Source: Brevundimonas sp. MYb52 (GTDB lineage Bacteria > Pseudomonadota > Alphaproteobacteria > Caulobacterales > Caulobacteraceae). From it: a stretch of DNA of 64,000 nt. The position numbers and the translations under genes were made by a program. The notes beneath the pieces are model-generated. The model saw nothing but the letters and a program-made list of their open reading frames with translations, made no database searches and had not been told where the DNA came from. Within the stretch, counting starts at the first letter, position 1, and the number at the start of each line of letters is the position of its first letter. The stretch is from assembly GCF_002979535.1 (NCBI RefSeq), contig NZ_PCPB01000001.1, positions 496,001 to 560,000 of the forward strand, written 5' to 3'. This document shows positions 27,158-36,536 of this stretch, in pieces.

Positions 27158-27658
27158 ATGAGTGATCATCTGACTCCAGCTGAGGCGGAGACGGCGTTTT
27201 GGAAAAGCCTCAAGCAGTCCAACACGGGCATGCTGGGGATCGACCGTCCAGGATATCATCACCAGCCGATGACTGGATTTGGCGAGCCCGAAACCGGGAC
27301 GATCTGGTTCTTCACGCGCAACGACACGGACTTCGCTCGAGACGTCGCCGCCGGCGGTCAGATGGGAATGTTCTGTTACCAGGCCAAGGACGAAAAGCTT
27401 CAGGCCTGTATCCACGGGAGGCTGGCGATCGATCTGGATCGCGAGCGCATCGACCGCTTCTGGAACCCCGTCGTTGCGGCCTGGTATCCCGATGGAAAGG
27501 CCGATCCGCATCTGACTCTCATACGCTTTGATGGCGATGACGGTCGGGTCTGGGTTTCGGACACGGGCGTGCTCGGCTTCGGCTACCAGATCCTCAAGGC
27601 AAACCTGACCAAAAGCACGCCTGACGCTGGCGGGGTCGCGGACGTTAATCTGAGCTGA
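27158..27658 (+). CDS. Pyridoxamine 5'-phosphate oxidase-fold general stress protein
   Basis: A 166-residue flavin-reductase-like split-barrel protein, close in layout to general stress protein 26. It has an N-terminal helix (ETAFWKSLKQSNTGMLGI), the strand segment GTIWFFTRNDTDFARDV, and ACIHGRLAIDLDRERIDRFW with WNPVVAAWYPDGKADP, the part typical of this stress subfamily. The start at 27158 follows AAGGAGACGTTTC and lies after the EcfG-type promoter; longer upstream starts would overlap it. A cytoplasmic flavin- or F420-dependent redox role is likely from the fold. Confidence 0.85.
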   Translation: MSDHLTPAEAETAFWKSLKQSNTGMLGIDRPGYHHQPMTGFGEPETGTIWFFTRNDTDFARDVAAGGQMGMFCYQAKDEKLQACIHGRLAIDLDRERIDRFWNPVVAAWYPDGKADPHLTLIRFDGDDGRVWVSDTGVLGFGYQILKANLTKSTPDAGGVADVNLS

Positions 27659-27807
27659 CGAACCGTGGCAGGCCCTGCGCGAGCGTCAAATCGTCGGGTT
27701 TTCAGTCCAACCGCCGCCACGCGCGCGGCCTTGGCGAGGGCGGGACAGACATATGCGGCGAGAGGACTGAGCCTGGCGGACAGGACGGCCGTGACGGCCC
27801 TGCTGCA

Positions 27808-28653
27808 TTAGGCGTCCGCCTCTGGATCGGCGAGCTCTCCCTGGGCCTGCAATCGGTAGCCCGCGTTCCCGGTTCGAGCGTTATGGCCTGAAGGGGGGAG
27901 ATAGAGGCTCGGGGCGACCCCCACCTGGCGCTTGAACATGGTCGAGAAGTTGCCGGCTCCCTCGTAGCCGAGGTCGAGCGCGATGGTTGTGACGGCTTCG
28001 CCGGCCGCGAGCCGGGGCAAGGCGACGGCCAGACAGGCCCTCTGCCTCCATTCTCCAAAACTCAGTCCCGTCTCCTGTCGGAACAGACGCGTGAAGCGGC
28101 GTCGATTCATGGCGAGGCGGTCGGCGAAACCGTCGATGGTGGCGTTTGCATGGGGCCTGTTCAGAAAGGCCTGACAGAGCTCGGCCAGGGCGGCGTGAGA
28201 CGGGAAGGGGACGGCGAAGCCCGCCGGAGGCGCCTTGTCGATCTCGGTCAACAGCAGGCTCATGACGAGACCGTCGCGCCCCGCGAGGTCGTATTCGGCG
28301 GGTATGTCGAAGGCTTCCAGAAGAAGCTGGCGCAGCAGCGGCGAGACGGCGACGACCTCGCACGTCCTGGATCTGGCCGCGCATTCGCCGGCCTCGATCA
28401 GGACGCTGCGGGTCTGCACAGAACCGACCATCTTCACGGCGTGGGGCGTCTCGCCAGGTATCCATACGCCGCGTTCCGGAGGCGCCACCCAGGCGCCATG
28501 CGGGGTGCTGACCACCATGACGCCGCTGGCGGCGTAGAGAAACTGGGCCCGGCGATGGCGGTGCTCGCCCAGCTCGAAGGCGGGCGGGTAGCGGCGGCCC
28601 AGAGCCACGACGGCTCTGGGGACTTCGTCCATGTCATCGCGTTGGAGCACCAT
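27808..28653 (-). CDS. AraC family transcriptional regulator
   Basis: A 281-residue regulator with an N-terminal cupin sensor (FELGEHRHRRAQFLYAASG, then WVAPPERGVWIPGETPHAV) and a C-terminal double helix-turn-helix (TIDGFADRLAMNRRRFTRLF, then AVTTIALDLGYEGAGNFSTM followed by FKRQVGVAPSLY). This is the AraC/cupin class that often sits divergent to the transporter it controls. It is transcribed away from the Fsr-like exporter gene across 125 bases. The inducer is unknown. An alternative start lies seven codons in. Confidence 0.88.
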   Translation of the reverse strand: MVLQRDDMDEVPRAVVALGRRYPPAFELGEHRHRRAQFLYAASGVMVVSTPHGAWVAPPERGVWIPGETPHAVKMVGSVQTRSVLIEAGECAARSRTCEVVAVSPLLRQLLLEAFDIPAEYDLAGRDGLVMSLLLTEIDKAPPAGFAVPFPSHAALAELCQAFLNRPHANATIDGFADRLAMNRRRFTRLFRQETGLSFGEWRQRACLAVALPRLAAGEAVTTIALDLGYEGAGNFSTMFKRQVGVAPSLYLPPSGHNARTGNAGYRLQAQGELADPEADA

Positions 28654-28778
28654 GGATGGATTGTCCCAGACTCAGAACTGAATGTCTCGTCTATCGAAGT
28701 GGGATGTAGGTCAACTTGCTATAGCGCTCCGTGAAGGGGCGGACGCGGGGCGTCGGTCCGATTGTATCGAGCGCGCTG

Positions 28779-30014
28779 ATGACCATTCCGACAGACCTGA
28801 CAGACGCGCAACCGGTCCCCAATATGGCGACCTCGCCACGTTTTCTGATCGGGATCGTCGGCGCCGTGGCCTTCGCCCATCTCCTCAACGACCTCATTCA
28901 GGCGGTCCTGCCGGCCATCTATCCGATGCTGAAGACCAAGTTCGCCCTGAGCTTCACCCAGATCGGCCTTGTCGCCCTGGTCTACCAGTTCACGGCGTCG
29001 CTGCTTCAGCCCTGGATCGGCTTCTATACGGACAAGCATCCCAAGCCCTATCTGCTGCCCTGCGGAATGTTCGCCACCCTGATCGGGATCGGCCTGCTGG
29101 CGACCGCCGGCAGCTTCGCCATGCTCCTTGTCGCCTCGGCGGTGATCGGGGTGGGGTCCGCCACCTTCCACCCGGAAGCCTCGCGTGTGGCCCGTCTCGC
29201 CTCAGGCGGACGGTTCGGCACGGCGCAATCGACCTTCCAGGTCGGCGGGAACACCGGGTCAGCCATCGGGCCTCTGGTGGCCTCGCTGATCATCCTGCCC
29301 CTGGGCCTTACCGCTGTGGGATGGCTGGCGGTCGCTGCAGTGACAGCGATCTGGGTCCTCTTTGGCGTCACGCGCTGGCGTATTCGCAATCCTCACGCCA
29401 TGGTCGCGGCCAGGACCCTGAGCGAAGGCCCCCAACTGAGCCGGGGCAGGATCATCGGCGCCCTGGCGGTTATCGCCGTGCTGATGTTCGCCAAATTCAT
29501 CTACATCGGCGCCTTCACCAACTACTTCACCTTCTACCTCATCGAGCGGTTCGCCCTCTCGGTTCAGGATTCGCAGTTCCACCTGTTCGCCTTCCTGGCG
29601 GCCGTGGCGGCGGGAACCTTCGCCGGCGGCCCGATCGGCGACCGGATCGGTCGCAAGGCCGTGATCTGGCTGTCCTTCCTCGGCGCTGCGCCCTTCGCCC
29701 TGTTGCTGCCCTACGTCGACCTGGGGTGGACGACCGTCCTCTCGATCGCCATCGGTTTCATCATGTCCTCAGCCTTCGCGGCCCTGGTCGTCTATGCGCA
29801 GGAGCTCGTCCCGGGCCGTGTCGGCCTGGTGTCAGGCCTGATGTTCGGTCTCATGTTCGGCATCGGCGGCATCGGCGCGGCAGGCCTCGGCCTGCTCGCG
29901 GACGCCAACGGCATCGTCTGGGTCTACAAGCTTTGCGCCGTACTGCCGCTTCTGGGCCTGATCACCGCCCTGCTTCCTGACATGAAGAAGTCGGGGGCGA
30001 CGGGTCGGAGCTAG
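28779..30014 (+). CDS. MFS exporter, fosmidomycin-resistance (Fsr) type
   Basis: A 411-residue major facilitator protein with twelve predicted helices. Key stretches: FAHLLNDLIQAVLPAIYPML, LQPWIGFYTDKHPKPYLLP, VGSATFHPEASRVARLASGG and GGPIGDRIGRKAVIWLSFLG. The HPEASR motif in helix four is characteristic of the Fsr subfamily. It should export small toxic compounds using the proton gradient. I chose the ATG at 28779 over a GTG at 28731 because the extra residues look unrelated. Control by the divergent AraC gene is probable. Confidence 0.87.
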   Translation: MTIPTDLTDAQPVPNMATSPRFLIGIVGAVAFAHLLNDLIQAVLPAIYPMLKTKFALSFTQIGLVALVYQFTASLLQPWIGFYTDKHPKPYLLPCGMFATLIGIGLLATAGSFAMLLVASAVIGVGSATFHPEASRVARLASGGRFGTAQSTFQVGGNTGSAIGPLVASLIILPLGLTAVGWLAVAAVTAIWVLFGVTRWRIRNPHAMVAARTLSEGPQLSRGRIIGALAVIAVLMFAKFIYIGAFTNYFTFYLIERFALSVQDSQFHLFAFLAAVAAGTFAGGPIGDRIGRKAVIWLSFLGAAPFALLLPYVDLGWTTVLSIAIGFIMSSAFAALVVYAQELVPGRVGLVSGLMFGLMFGIGGIGAAGLGLLADANGIVWVYKLCAVLPLLGLITALLPDMKKSGATGRS

Positions 30015-30215
30015 GGGCGCGAGCACGGGCGTCCCTACTTGAGGAGGCGCTGTGTCGTCTTCCAGACATAGGGACCTGAGGGAGGAGAAGGACGTTGGAT
30101 CCTTGCACTCTCCCTGGGAGGAGTCTGCAGGCGGTCGGCTTCGTGATTGCCCCCCTTTGGCGTAACCGGCCGCCTTCCTCCCGAAGCTCCCGCGATGCGG
30201 CGGATGAGTGCGGGG

Positions 30216-30431
30216 TCAGGAAACCGAGGCCGCCACTCGACAGATTTCTATCCCGGAGCGGCTGACCACGACCTCGAGTGCGAAGGCTCCGCCCTCGCGA
30301 ATGGGCTGCTCCCGCATCATCTCCGACAAGAACATGATGGCCTCACGGCGCGCGTCCGCGTCTGTCGCGGATACGCCCTGGAGCACCATGGCGGGCTCCG
30401 GCCCGCGAAGCGTGTAGTCATAGGTCGCCAT
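30216..30431 (-). CDS. Small protein resembling DUF6894
   Basis: A 71-residue soluble protein. After a short strand (MATYDYTLRGPEP) comes a helix rich in ADARREAIMFLSEMM and a final strand pair (FALEVVVSRSGIEICRV). This order is that of the DUF6894 family, common in rhizobial and caulobacterial stress islands, function unknown. No clear ribosome site precedes the ATG, and it is the only minus-strand gene in this stretch, so its reality is moderately supported. Confidence 0.45.
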   Translation of the reverse strand: MATYDYTLRGPEPAMVLQGVSATDADARREAIMFLSEMMREQPIREGGAFALEVVVSRSGIEICRVAASVS

Positions 30432-30667
30432 CGAAAGGTTCTACGCGCGGCGAGCCAAACCGTTCGTGGATGGCGGCTACCCGACACAAGGTCGAGAAGG
30501 CGTTGGAGCGTCGAGCGGCTTAAGGCTTCCGTCGGGTTCGAGTGTCGTCTTCCCGACACAGGCTTCCATGGCGGCGGGGCGGGAGTGAAAGGGCGGACGG
30601 CCCTGGGAGAGGAAACCGGATCGCCAGCGAGGCGCTTGAAGGATCACACATTCAGGAGATCACCAGC

Positions 30668-31246
30668 ATGCATCGCGCCATGACCCTCGTCGCCTTGACC
30701 GTCCTGGTCGCCGCCTGCAGCCCGCAGGGCGGAGAGAAAGCGGTCGACAAGGCCCAGGACGCCGTGTCCGCCCCTGTCGGACAGACGTCCGCCGCCACCA
30801 TGGGGGCCAACCTCGTGAGCGCCTATGCGCCGTCCGCGGCCATGGGCGACATGTATGAAATCCAGGCGGCGGACATAGCGCTCGAGCGCGCGAAGCGCGC
30901 TGACGTCAAGGCCCTGGCCAAAATGATCAAGACCGATCACACAGCCGCCAGCACGGCCTTGAAGACGGCGGTCGCGACGGCGGCGCCTGACATCGCTATC
31001 CCGACAGATCTGGACCAGCGCCGCAAGGGTCTTCTCGACAATCTTCGCTCCGCCGGCGTGAACGATTTCGACAAGGTCTACATCGATCAGCAGGTGGCGG
31101 CCCATGAGGAAGCCGTGACCCTGCATCGGGGCTTCGCGGACAATAGCGATGCGCCGGCCCTGGCGGCGCACGCCCGCACGGTCCTTGCCAAGATCGAGGC
31201 CCACCTTCAGAGGGCGAGGGAGATCCAGACGGCCATCTCGGGATAG
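30668..31246 (+). CDS. DUF4142 ferritin-like lipoprotein
   Basis: A 192-residue envelope protein. A short signal peptide ends at lipobox LVAAC (residue 17 region), so the mature protein is lipid-anchored. A low-complexity linker is followed by a helical DUF4142 domain: YEIQAADIALERAKRADVKA, LAKMIKTDHTAASTALKTAV, and YIDQQVAAHEEAVTLHRGFA near the end. The family is ferritin-like in fold and frequent in stress regions of alphaproteobacteria. CAGGAGATCACCAGC before the ATG is a good ribosome site. The next gene starts four bases after the stop. Confidence 0.85.
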   Translation: MHRAMTLVALTVLVAACSPQGGEKAVDKAQDAVSAPVGQTSAATMGANLVSAYAPSAAMGDMYEIQAADIALERAKRADVKALAKMIKTDHTAASTALKTAVATAAPDIAIPTDLDQRRKGLLDNLRSAGVNDFDKVYIDQQVAAHEEAVTLHRGFADNSDAPALAAHARTVLAKIEAHLQRAREIQTAISG

Positions 31247-31250
31247 GCCA

Positions 31251-31706
31251 GTGGCCCCGCGGCTGAAGGTCTTTGAGTGGTCTGACGGTTTCCATCGCTT
31301 CACGGTGGCGGCCTCATCCCGACCCAAGGCGCTGGCCGCATGGGGCATCCAGCAGGACATCTTCGCTTCAGAACTGGCGCGCGAGGCGGTGGAGAACGAG
31401 GACGAGGCGGCGGCGCGCGCCCGCCCGGGGACGGTGATCGAGCGGGGCCTTGCTGTGGACTTGGGCCGCATCGGTTCGCGTCAGGCCCGCAGGCCGACGC
31501 CCGCGGGGCCGTCGCCGGCGCAAATACGGCGGATCGAAGCCCTGGCGGACGCGCTGCAGGACCTTGAGACATCCCATGCGCGGACCTGCGCCCGGTTTGA
31601 CGAGGAAGGGCGCAGGATCGAGGCCGAGCGGGAGGCGGCGGAGCAGGGTTTCAGGAAGAAGAAGGCGGAACTCGTCCGGAAACTGGAGGCCGCCAGAAAA
31701 GCCTGA
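31251..31706 (+). CDS. Hypothetical coiled-coil protein (often labelled TolA-like)
   Basis: A 151-residue hydrophilic protein beginning at GTG 31251, four bases after the DUF4142 gene. The N-terminal domain (PRLKVFEWSDGFHRFTVAAS, SRPKALAAWGIQQDIFASEL, PGTVIERGL) is compact. The C-terminal third (ARFDEEGRRIEAEREAAEQG and KKKAELVRKLEA) is a charged coiled coil. Similar proteins in Sphingomonadales are labelled cell-envelope biogenesis protein TolA because of the coil, but there is no TolA transmembrane or C-terminal domain here. Function unknown. Probably co-transcribed with its upstream neighbour. Confidence 0.7.
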   Translation: MAPRLKVFEWSDGFHRFTVAASSRPKALAAWGIQQDIFASELAREAVENEDEAAARARPGTVIERGLAVDLGRIGSRQARRPTPAGPSPAQIRRIEALADALQDLETSHARTCARFDEEGRRIEAEREAAEQGFRKKKAELVRKLEAARKA

Positions 31707-31773
31707 TGAGAAGTCCGCCGGACCCGTGCTCACACCGGCGAGGCGAAGGTTGGTCCGGCACCGGGAAAGAGGC

Positions 31774-31986
31774 ATGCCCTATCTGGTCAGCTATGTTTGC
31801 AGAAACCATGACATGGCGACGTGCGTGTCAGACGAGGCGGTCGCCTTGCGACTGGCTGCCGCCTTCGAGGCTCAAGGCCTGGCAGGGGTAGCGATCCGGG
31901 ACGGGCGGAGCGGTGAGGTCTACTCAATCCAGGCCTTCAGATTGTCCCGGCTTCCGGGCCGCTCGGGCATGGCTTCCCTTCGCTGA
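31774..31986 (+). CDS. Small hypothetical protein
   Basis: A 70-residue soluble protein starting at 31774 behind GGGAAAGAGGC. It reads as a single small alpha/beta unit (MPYLVSYVCRNHDMATCVSD, ALRLAAAFEAQGLAGVAIRD, GEVYSIQAFRLSRLPG). Two cysteines lie near the N-terminus. No membrane or signal segment. Same strand as its neighbours and probably part of the same transcript. Confidence 0.5.
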   Translation: MPYLVSYVCRNHDMATCVSDEAVALRLAAAFEAQGLAGVAIRDGRSGEVYSIQAFRLSRLPGRSGMASLR

Positions 31987-32139
31987 TCCGTCCCTTGCGA
32001 CCGCTTGTCGGGTCCAGCTTGGGGGCGGCGACTAGGCGGGCTTTGACGTCAGACGAGATCCCGGGCCGAGCGCCGCCTCGGCGGCAGGGCTGGTGCAACG
32101 CCCCATCCGCCTCGTCGTTGTTCCTCCAGGGAGAAAGAC

Positions 32140-32379
32140 ATGAAGCAACTCACCGCGATGACCATCCTGGCCGTGCCGCTTGTCGCCCTCGGCGCCTGCG
32201 GAAGCCGCGACGCGGAGCGTGCGGCCCCTGAAGCCTCCTCGCTGGAGGCGGACGCGACGAGCGGCGTGGTGGGCGCAAATCCCGGTTCCACCCCGTCCAC
32301 GGGGGTCGCCGACACCCCGGCTCGACAAGTCGACCAGGCCGGGCAGGAGGGGGCGGCTGCACCGCCGCCGCAAAGATAG
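32140..32379 (+). CDS. Small predicted lipoprotein
   Basis: A 79-residue protein with a signal peptide (MKQLTAMTILAVPLVALGAC) ending in the lipobox ALGAC. The mature part is acidic, rich in Ala, Ser, Pro and Gly and probably unstructured, ending in PPPQR. The ribosome site AGGGAGAAAGAC precedes the ATG. It is one of several short lipoproteins in the island and lies directly before the catalase gene. Confidence 0.65.
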   Translation: MKQLTAMTILAVPLVALGACGSRDAERAAPEASSLEADATSGVVGANPGSTPSTGVADTPARQVDQAGQEGAAAPPPQR

Positions 32380-32460
32380 ACGGACGCTCGTCCGCCTCCG
32401 CGCGCCCGCTTTTGCGGGCTTTCAACCCTGTCGCCCGACAACCTGACTGAAGGAAACCCC

Positions 32461-34545
32461 ATGTCCAAGTCGCCCGCTGCAGACGTCCGCCCCGGTGCGG
32501 GCGGCGAACTCCACCAGACCGCCTCAACGCCGGAGGGCCGCCTTACGACAAACCACGGCGCGCCGGTCAGCGACGACCAGAACTCGCTCAAACTTGGGCC
32601 CCGAGGTTCGACCCTGCTCGAGGATTTTGTGCTGCGCGAGAAGATCCAGCACTTCGACCATGAGCGTATTCCGGAGCGGATCGTCCATGCACGCGGATCG
32701 GCCGCCCATGGCTTTTTTGAACTCACCGAGAGTCTGGAAGACTACACAACGGCTAAAATCCTCACCGAGGTCGGAAAAAAGATCGAGGTCTTCACGCGCT
32801 TCTCGACGGTCGCCGGCGGCGCCGGTTCGGTGGATACGCCGCGCGACGTCCGGGGCTTTGCCGTCAAATTCTATACGTCCGAGGGCAACTGGGATCTGGT
32901 CGGCAACAACATCCCCGTCTTCTTCATCCAGGACGCGATCAAATTCCCCGACCTGATCCATGCCGTGAAGATGGAGGCCGACCGCGGCTATCCTCAGGCG
33001 GCCAGCGCGCATGACACGTTCTGGGACTTCATCGGCCTGATGCCCGAGAGCACCCATATGGTGATGTGGGCCATGTCCGACCGGGCCATTCCGCGATCGC
33101 TGCGCATGATCGAGGGCTTCGGCGTCAACACCTTCCGGCTGATCAACGCCAAGGGGGAGGCGACCTTCGTCAAGTTCCACTGGCGTCCCAGGCTGGGGAC
33201 CCAGTCCACCTGCTGGGACGAGGCGGTCAAGATCGCCGGGGCCGACCCGGACTATCATCGGCGCGATCTGTTCGAGGCCATCGATCAGGGCGACTTCCCT
33301 GAATGGGAGTTCGCCGTCCAGCTGCTGAACCAGGCCGAGGCGGACGCCCTGCCGTTCGATATTCTCGATGCGACCAAGCTGATCCCGGAAGAGGATCATC
33401 CTCTGCGGGTCATCGGCCGCATGGTGCTGAACCGAAACCCCGACAACTTCTTCGCCGAGACCGAGCAGGCGGCCTTCCTGCCCACCAACATCGTGCCGGG
33501 CGTCGACTTCTCGGAGGACCCCCTGCTGCAGGGGCGGCTCTTCTCCTATCAGGACACCCAGCTGTCGCGGCTGGGGACCGTCAACTTCCATCAGATCCCG
33601 ATCAACCAGGCCAAGGGGTGTCCCTTCCAGAACTTCCAGCGCGACGGCCATATGCAGACCCAGGTCTTCAAGGGGCGCGCCAACTACGAGCCGAACAGTC
33701 TGTCCGAGGCGGGAGAGGAGGGCGGGCCGCGCGAGGACCCGAAAGGCGGCTTCCGCACCGCCGCCGTGCCGGTGGAAGGCGAGAAGGGCAGGCTGCGCGC
33801 CGAGAGTTTCGCCGACCACTACAGCCAGGCCCGGCTCTTCTTCCGCTCGCAGACGGAGATCGAACAGGCCCATCTGGCCAGCGCCCTCGTCTTTGAACTG
33901 TCGAAGGTGACTCTGGACCATGTCCGGGCGCGCGTCCTGGCCAATCTCCGCAATGTCGACGAGGGTCTGGCCAAGCGCGTGGCGGAGGCCATGAACCTGC
34001 CTCTGCCCAAGGCGTCCGCTCCGGCCGCGACCCCCATCGACCTTGAAGCCTCGCCGGCCCTCAGAATCGTCGGCAAGTATCCGGACAGCCTGAAGGGCCG
34101 CAAGGTCGCGATCCTGGTCGCCGACGGCTCTGACGGCGCGATCGTCGCGGGCGTCCGCAAGGCGGTGGAAGGCGACGGCGGCGCGATCTTCGTCGTCGCG
34201 CCGAAGATCGGCGGGGCGAAACTGGCGGACGGATCCCTTCTCCCCGCTGACGGCCAGTTGGCGGGCAGCCCGTCTGTCCTGTTCGACGCCGTGGCCGTCA
34301 TCCTGTCGGAAGACGGATGCGCCCAGCTTCTGAAGGAGGGCGCGGCGGCGGACTTCCTCAGGGACGCCTTCGGTCACCTCAAGGCCATTGGCCATACGCG
34401 CGAGGTCGGCCCTCTTCTGGATCGGGCCGGGATCAAGTCTGATGAGGGGGTCGTCGACCTGTCTGCGGCCAAGCCGGGGGACTTCCTGCCGCCGGCCCGC
34501 ACCCGGCAGTGGGCGCGGGAGCCAGCCGTTCGCACCCTGGCCTGA
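32461..34545 (+). CDS. katE: Large-subunit catalase HPII (KatE type)
   Basis: A 694-residue monofunctional haem catalase that dismutes hydrogen peroxide. The catalytic histidine segment is [16 protein letters not shown], followed by [20 protein letters not shown] and [20 protein letters not shown]. The proximal haem tyrosine lies in [20 protein letters not shown]. After about residue 540 a class-I amidotransferase-like domain begins ([20 protein letters not shown]), as in E. coli KatE. Length is within the large-catalase range. RBS AAGGAAACCCC. No EcfG consensus was found directly upstream, so its regulation is open. Confidence 0.95.
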   Translation: MSKSPAADVRPGAGGELHQTASTPEGRLTTNHGAPVSDDQNSLKLGPRGSTLLEDFVLREKIQHFDHERIPERIVHARGSAAHGFFELTESLEDYTTAKILTEVGKKIEVFTRFSTVAGGAGSVDTPRDVRGFAVKFYTSEGNWDLVGNNIPVFFIQDAIKFPDLIHAVKMEADRGYPQAASAHDTFWDFIGLMPESTHMVMWAMSDRAIPRSLRMIEGFGVNTFRLINAKGEATFVKFHWRPRLGTQSTCWDEAVKIAGADPDYHRRDLFEAIDQGDFPEWEFAVQLLNQAEADALPFDILDATKLIPEEDHPLRVIGRMVLNRNPDNFFAETEQAAFLPTNIVPGVDFSEDPLLQGRLFSYQDTQLSRLGTVNFHQIPINQAKGCPFQNFQRDGHMQTQVFKGRANYEPNSLSEAGEEGGPREDPKGGFRTAAVPVEGEKGRLRAESFADHYSQARLFFRSQTEIEQAHLASALVFELSKVTLDHVRARVLANLRNVDEGLAKRVAEAMNLPLPKASAPAATPIDLEASPALRIVGKYPDSLKGRKVAILVADGSDGAIVAGVRKAVEGDGGAIFVVAPKIGGAKLADGSLLPADGQLAGSPSVLFDAVAVILSEDGCAQLLKEGAAADFLRDAFGHLKAIGHTREVGPLLDRAGIKSDEGVVDLSAAKPGDFLPPARTRQWAREPAVRTLA

Positions 34546-34557
34546 TCCCTTTCCTGT

Positions 34558-35061
34558 TCAGGCGGAGGGCGGGTTTACCCCCTCCCGCTGGACAGACGGC
34601 GTTCGACGTTTGGGACCTTCGCGAAGAATGAGGGTGGTTGCGGCCAAGGTCAGGAGGTCTTCGGCCAGGCCGCTGCGTGTCTGGCCGAAACGGCGCATGG
34701 CGCGCTTGCGAAGCGCCAGGCCGGCATAGCCGCCCAGGATTGCGCCCGCGACGCCCAGGGCAGCGGCGGATGCGCGTGAACTGCGAGGCGCAAGGGCGGC
34801 GCCGGCGACCCCTCCGGCGAACAGCCTGGCCGCCAGCCCGGGAGGGACGGTCCTGTCCGGTGCAGACCGCATCTTGTCGCCGAGCATTTCTCCGATCGCC
34901 AGAGCGCTGGCGGCGATCGCAGCGGACCTTTTGCCGATAACTGCTGGAGCGCCATTGTCGCGGGCGAGGCTGCCGGAACGCGCCGCCAGCGCCACGGCGG
35001 CGAGCGGCGTCATGGAGCGCTGGCCGGCGACCAGTCCGATAAGCAGGGGGCGAAGGTTCAA
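34558..35061 (-). CDS. DUF4126-like membrane protein
   Basis: A 167-residue protein with several hydrophobic segments (LRPLLIGLVAGQRSMTPLAA, SSRASAAALGVAGAILGGYA, LAEDLLTLAATTLILREG). The GQRSMTPLAAVALAA start and the glycine-rich central helices match DUF4126-type inner membrane proteins. I place the start at a TTG (35061) seven bases behind AAGGAG; the ATG at 35100 overlaps the likely promoter transcript start and has no ribosome site. It is divergent from the 71-residue gene at 35205. Confidence 0.7.
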   Translation of the reverse strand: MNLRPLLIGLVAGQRSMTPLAAVALAARSGSLARDNGAPAVIGKRSAAIAASALAIGEMLGDKMRSAPDRTVPPGLAARLFAGGVAGAALAPRSSRASAAALGVAGAILGGYAGLALRKRAMRRFGQTRSGLAEDLLTLAATTLILREGPKRRTPSVQREGVNPPSA

Positions 35062-35089
35062 GGCGAGCTCCTTTTCGGTTTGGAGGGGC

Positions 35090-35114
35090 AGCGCCCGCAA
35101 CGCCTTTGGGTTCC
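35090..35114 (-). promoter_or_regulatory. Weaker EcfG-like promoter of the DUF4126-like gene
   Basis: GGAAC (35114-35110), 16 bases, then CGCT (35093-35090), one mismatch in the -10. Position relative to the TTG start is suitable. Confidence 0.4.
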
Positions 35115-35158
35115 AAAGGCCCTGGACCTGACTTTGCGGCCCTGCGTCATCCGCTCCG

Positions 35159-35183
35159 GGAACCGTAGCCGTCGGCTTTCGCT
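35159..35183 (+). promoter_or_regulatory. Weaker EcfG-like promoter of the 71-residue gene
   Basis: GGAAC (35159-35163), 16 bases, then CGCT (35180-35183), with the same -10 mismatch as the divergent partner. The ATG at 35205 lies 21 bases further. Confidence 0.4.
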
Positions 35184-35204
35184 CTCTCTTGCCACGGAGG
35201 AAAC

Positions 35205-35420
35205 ATGACCCAGATCCACGTTATCGAGCGCGCCTTTCAGATCGCCGACGAGAACCGCGCCTGCCTCAAGATTTCTGATCTTCAAGAAGCCCTGGCCCGC
35301 GAAGGCTATACGCTGAACGATTTCGCCCATCTCGACGGCTGGACCATTCGCGAGCAGTTGCGGGCTCGGATGAGGGCGCGTGCCGAGGCTCGCCCGGAGC
35401 TGCGAACCGCCCCCGCCTGA
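35205..35420 (+). CDS. Small helical protein of unknown function
   Basis: A 71-residue soluble protein, mainly helical (VIERAFQIADENRACLKISD, LQEALAREGYTLNDFAHLDG, WTIREQLRARMRARAEARPE). The pattern resembles a small DNA- or protein-binding helical unit but no motif is diagnostic. GGAGG stands seven bases before the ATG, so expression looks efficient. Divergent from the DUF4126-like gene, with a shared promoter region. Confidence 0.65.
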   Translation: MTQIHVIERAFQIADENRACLKISDLQEALAREGYTLNDFAHLDGWTIREQLRARMRARAEARPELRTAPA

Positions 35421-35544
35421 CGTCGTTTCGCTCGGGCGGCGAAGGCCGTGGGCGCCAATCCAGCCCTCGAGGCTGGAAGGTCTGGGGCCGTTGATCAAAC
35501 GGGGGCTGGAGCCAGGCCTTGCAAGATTAGAGTCTGGCTGGGCC

Positions 35545-36390
35545 CTAGCCTGCGCGCGCCAATGGAGCCGAGGCGACCACGCCCTCCGGCTCGGCGACGT
35601 CGCGAGACGGTGAACCGGGATGCGCAGGCGACCAGGAGGCCGCTTCCGTAGCGAGACCTGTGCTCCGCACCGCCGACCGGGGTGTCGCTGAGACCGGCGC
35701 GACAGCTTCGCCGCAACCGCAGGAGGCCTGACGCAGGCCGACGAGATCGAGCACCTGGACCTTGCCTCGCCCGAAGCGCACGAGGTTCTGGCCCTGAAGC
35801 CGGGCGGCGGCGGCGTTGACGCTGGTTCTCTGGACTCCAAGCATTCCCCCGAAATCAGCCTGGGTGAGAAAGAGCGGCGCGCCGTTTCCGCCGCAGTGGA
35901 GCCGAACCAGCCATTTGGCCAGCCTTTCGGGCACCAGGTGAGAGGCGTTGCACGCCGCCTCCGTCGCCAGGGCGTCAAGACGGGCGGTCGCATGACGCGC
36001 CACGAGACGGGTCAGCCATTCCCGGCCCATGGCCTCCAGGAGGGGAGCGGCGGCGGCGCGGCAGACGACGGTGTCGATCAGGGCTCGCGCCTCCGGGCGA
36101 CGGGCACCCGGTTCAAGAGCCTGATCCCAGCCGTGGACGGAACCGGCTGTCACCGCGGCCACGCAGATGCGGCCGCCGCCCGGGAAGAGGCCGACGACGC
36201 CCGAGAGGATGAAATAGAGCCCGCCGTCGTTCGGCAGGACCTCGCCGGCCGCCAGCGACGCCCTGTGACCACAGGCTTCTATCCGGGCCTGGGCGTCAGC
36301 AGGCAGGGCCTGGAATACCGGGTGATCCTGAACCTCAAGGCGAGAGCGAGGGGAAGAGGCCATGGCTGCTAGGCCGGTCGTGGTCTGCAT
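35545..36390 (-). CDS. Crp/Fnr family regulator, first of three
   Basis: A 281-residue regulator. The cyclic-nucleotide-binding-like beta roll covers residues 20-115 (FQALPADAQARIEACGHRAS, GGLYFILSGVVGLFPGGGRI). A long helix follows (LTRLVARHATARLDALATEA). The winged helix has LTQADFGGMLGVQRTSVNAA and LVRFGRGKVQVLDLVGLRQA. There is no N-terminal iron-sulphur cysteine cluster. A CGCG motif near residue 222 and a disordered 50-residue tail extend it beyond the usual 230 residues. An AACCCATGT motif lies 56 bases before its start. Confidence 0.85.
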   Translation of the reverse strand: MQTTTGLAAMASSPRSRLEVQDHPVFQALPADAQARIEACGHRASLAAGEVLPNDGGLYFILSGVVGLFPGGGRICVAAVTAGSVHGWDQALEPGARRPEARALIDTVVCRAAAAPLLEAMGREWLTRLVARHATARLDALATEAACNASHLVPERLAKWLVRLHCGGNGAPLFLTQADFGGMLGVQRTSVNAAAARLQGQNLVRFGRGKVQVLDLVGLRQASCGCGEAVAPVSATPRSAVRSTGLATEAASWSPAHPGSPSRDVAEPEGVVASAPLARAG

Positions 36391-36441
36391 GTCGCACTCC
36401 TAAGAGGGGGAGTGTGGCCCATGGCGGGGCGGTCGCCACTT

Positions 36442-36450
36442 ACATGGGTT
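36442..36450 (-). promoter_or_regulatory. AACCYATGT motif, copy 2
   Basis: On the minus strand AACCCATGT, 52-60 bases before the ATG of the first Crp/Fnr gene (36390) and in the same orientation as the other copies. Confidence 0.45.
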
Positions 36451-36511
36451 AGGAGACCGGGGGCCGGTGAACCGCGCCCGCGCGGCTGGACGACGTAGGG
36501 CCCGCAGCGGA

Positions 36512-36536
36512 GGAACCGGGAAAGGGCTGGATGGTT
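36512..36536 (+). promoter_or_regulatory. EcfG-type promoter overlapping the start of the second Crp/Fnr gene
   Basis: GGAAC (36512-36516), 16 bases, GGTT (36533-36536). The -10 covers the ATG at 36531, so transcripts from here would need a later start codon. Confidence 0.65.
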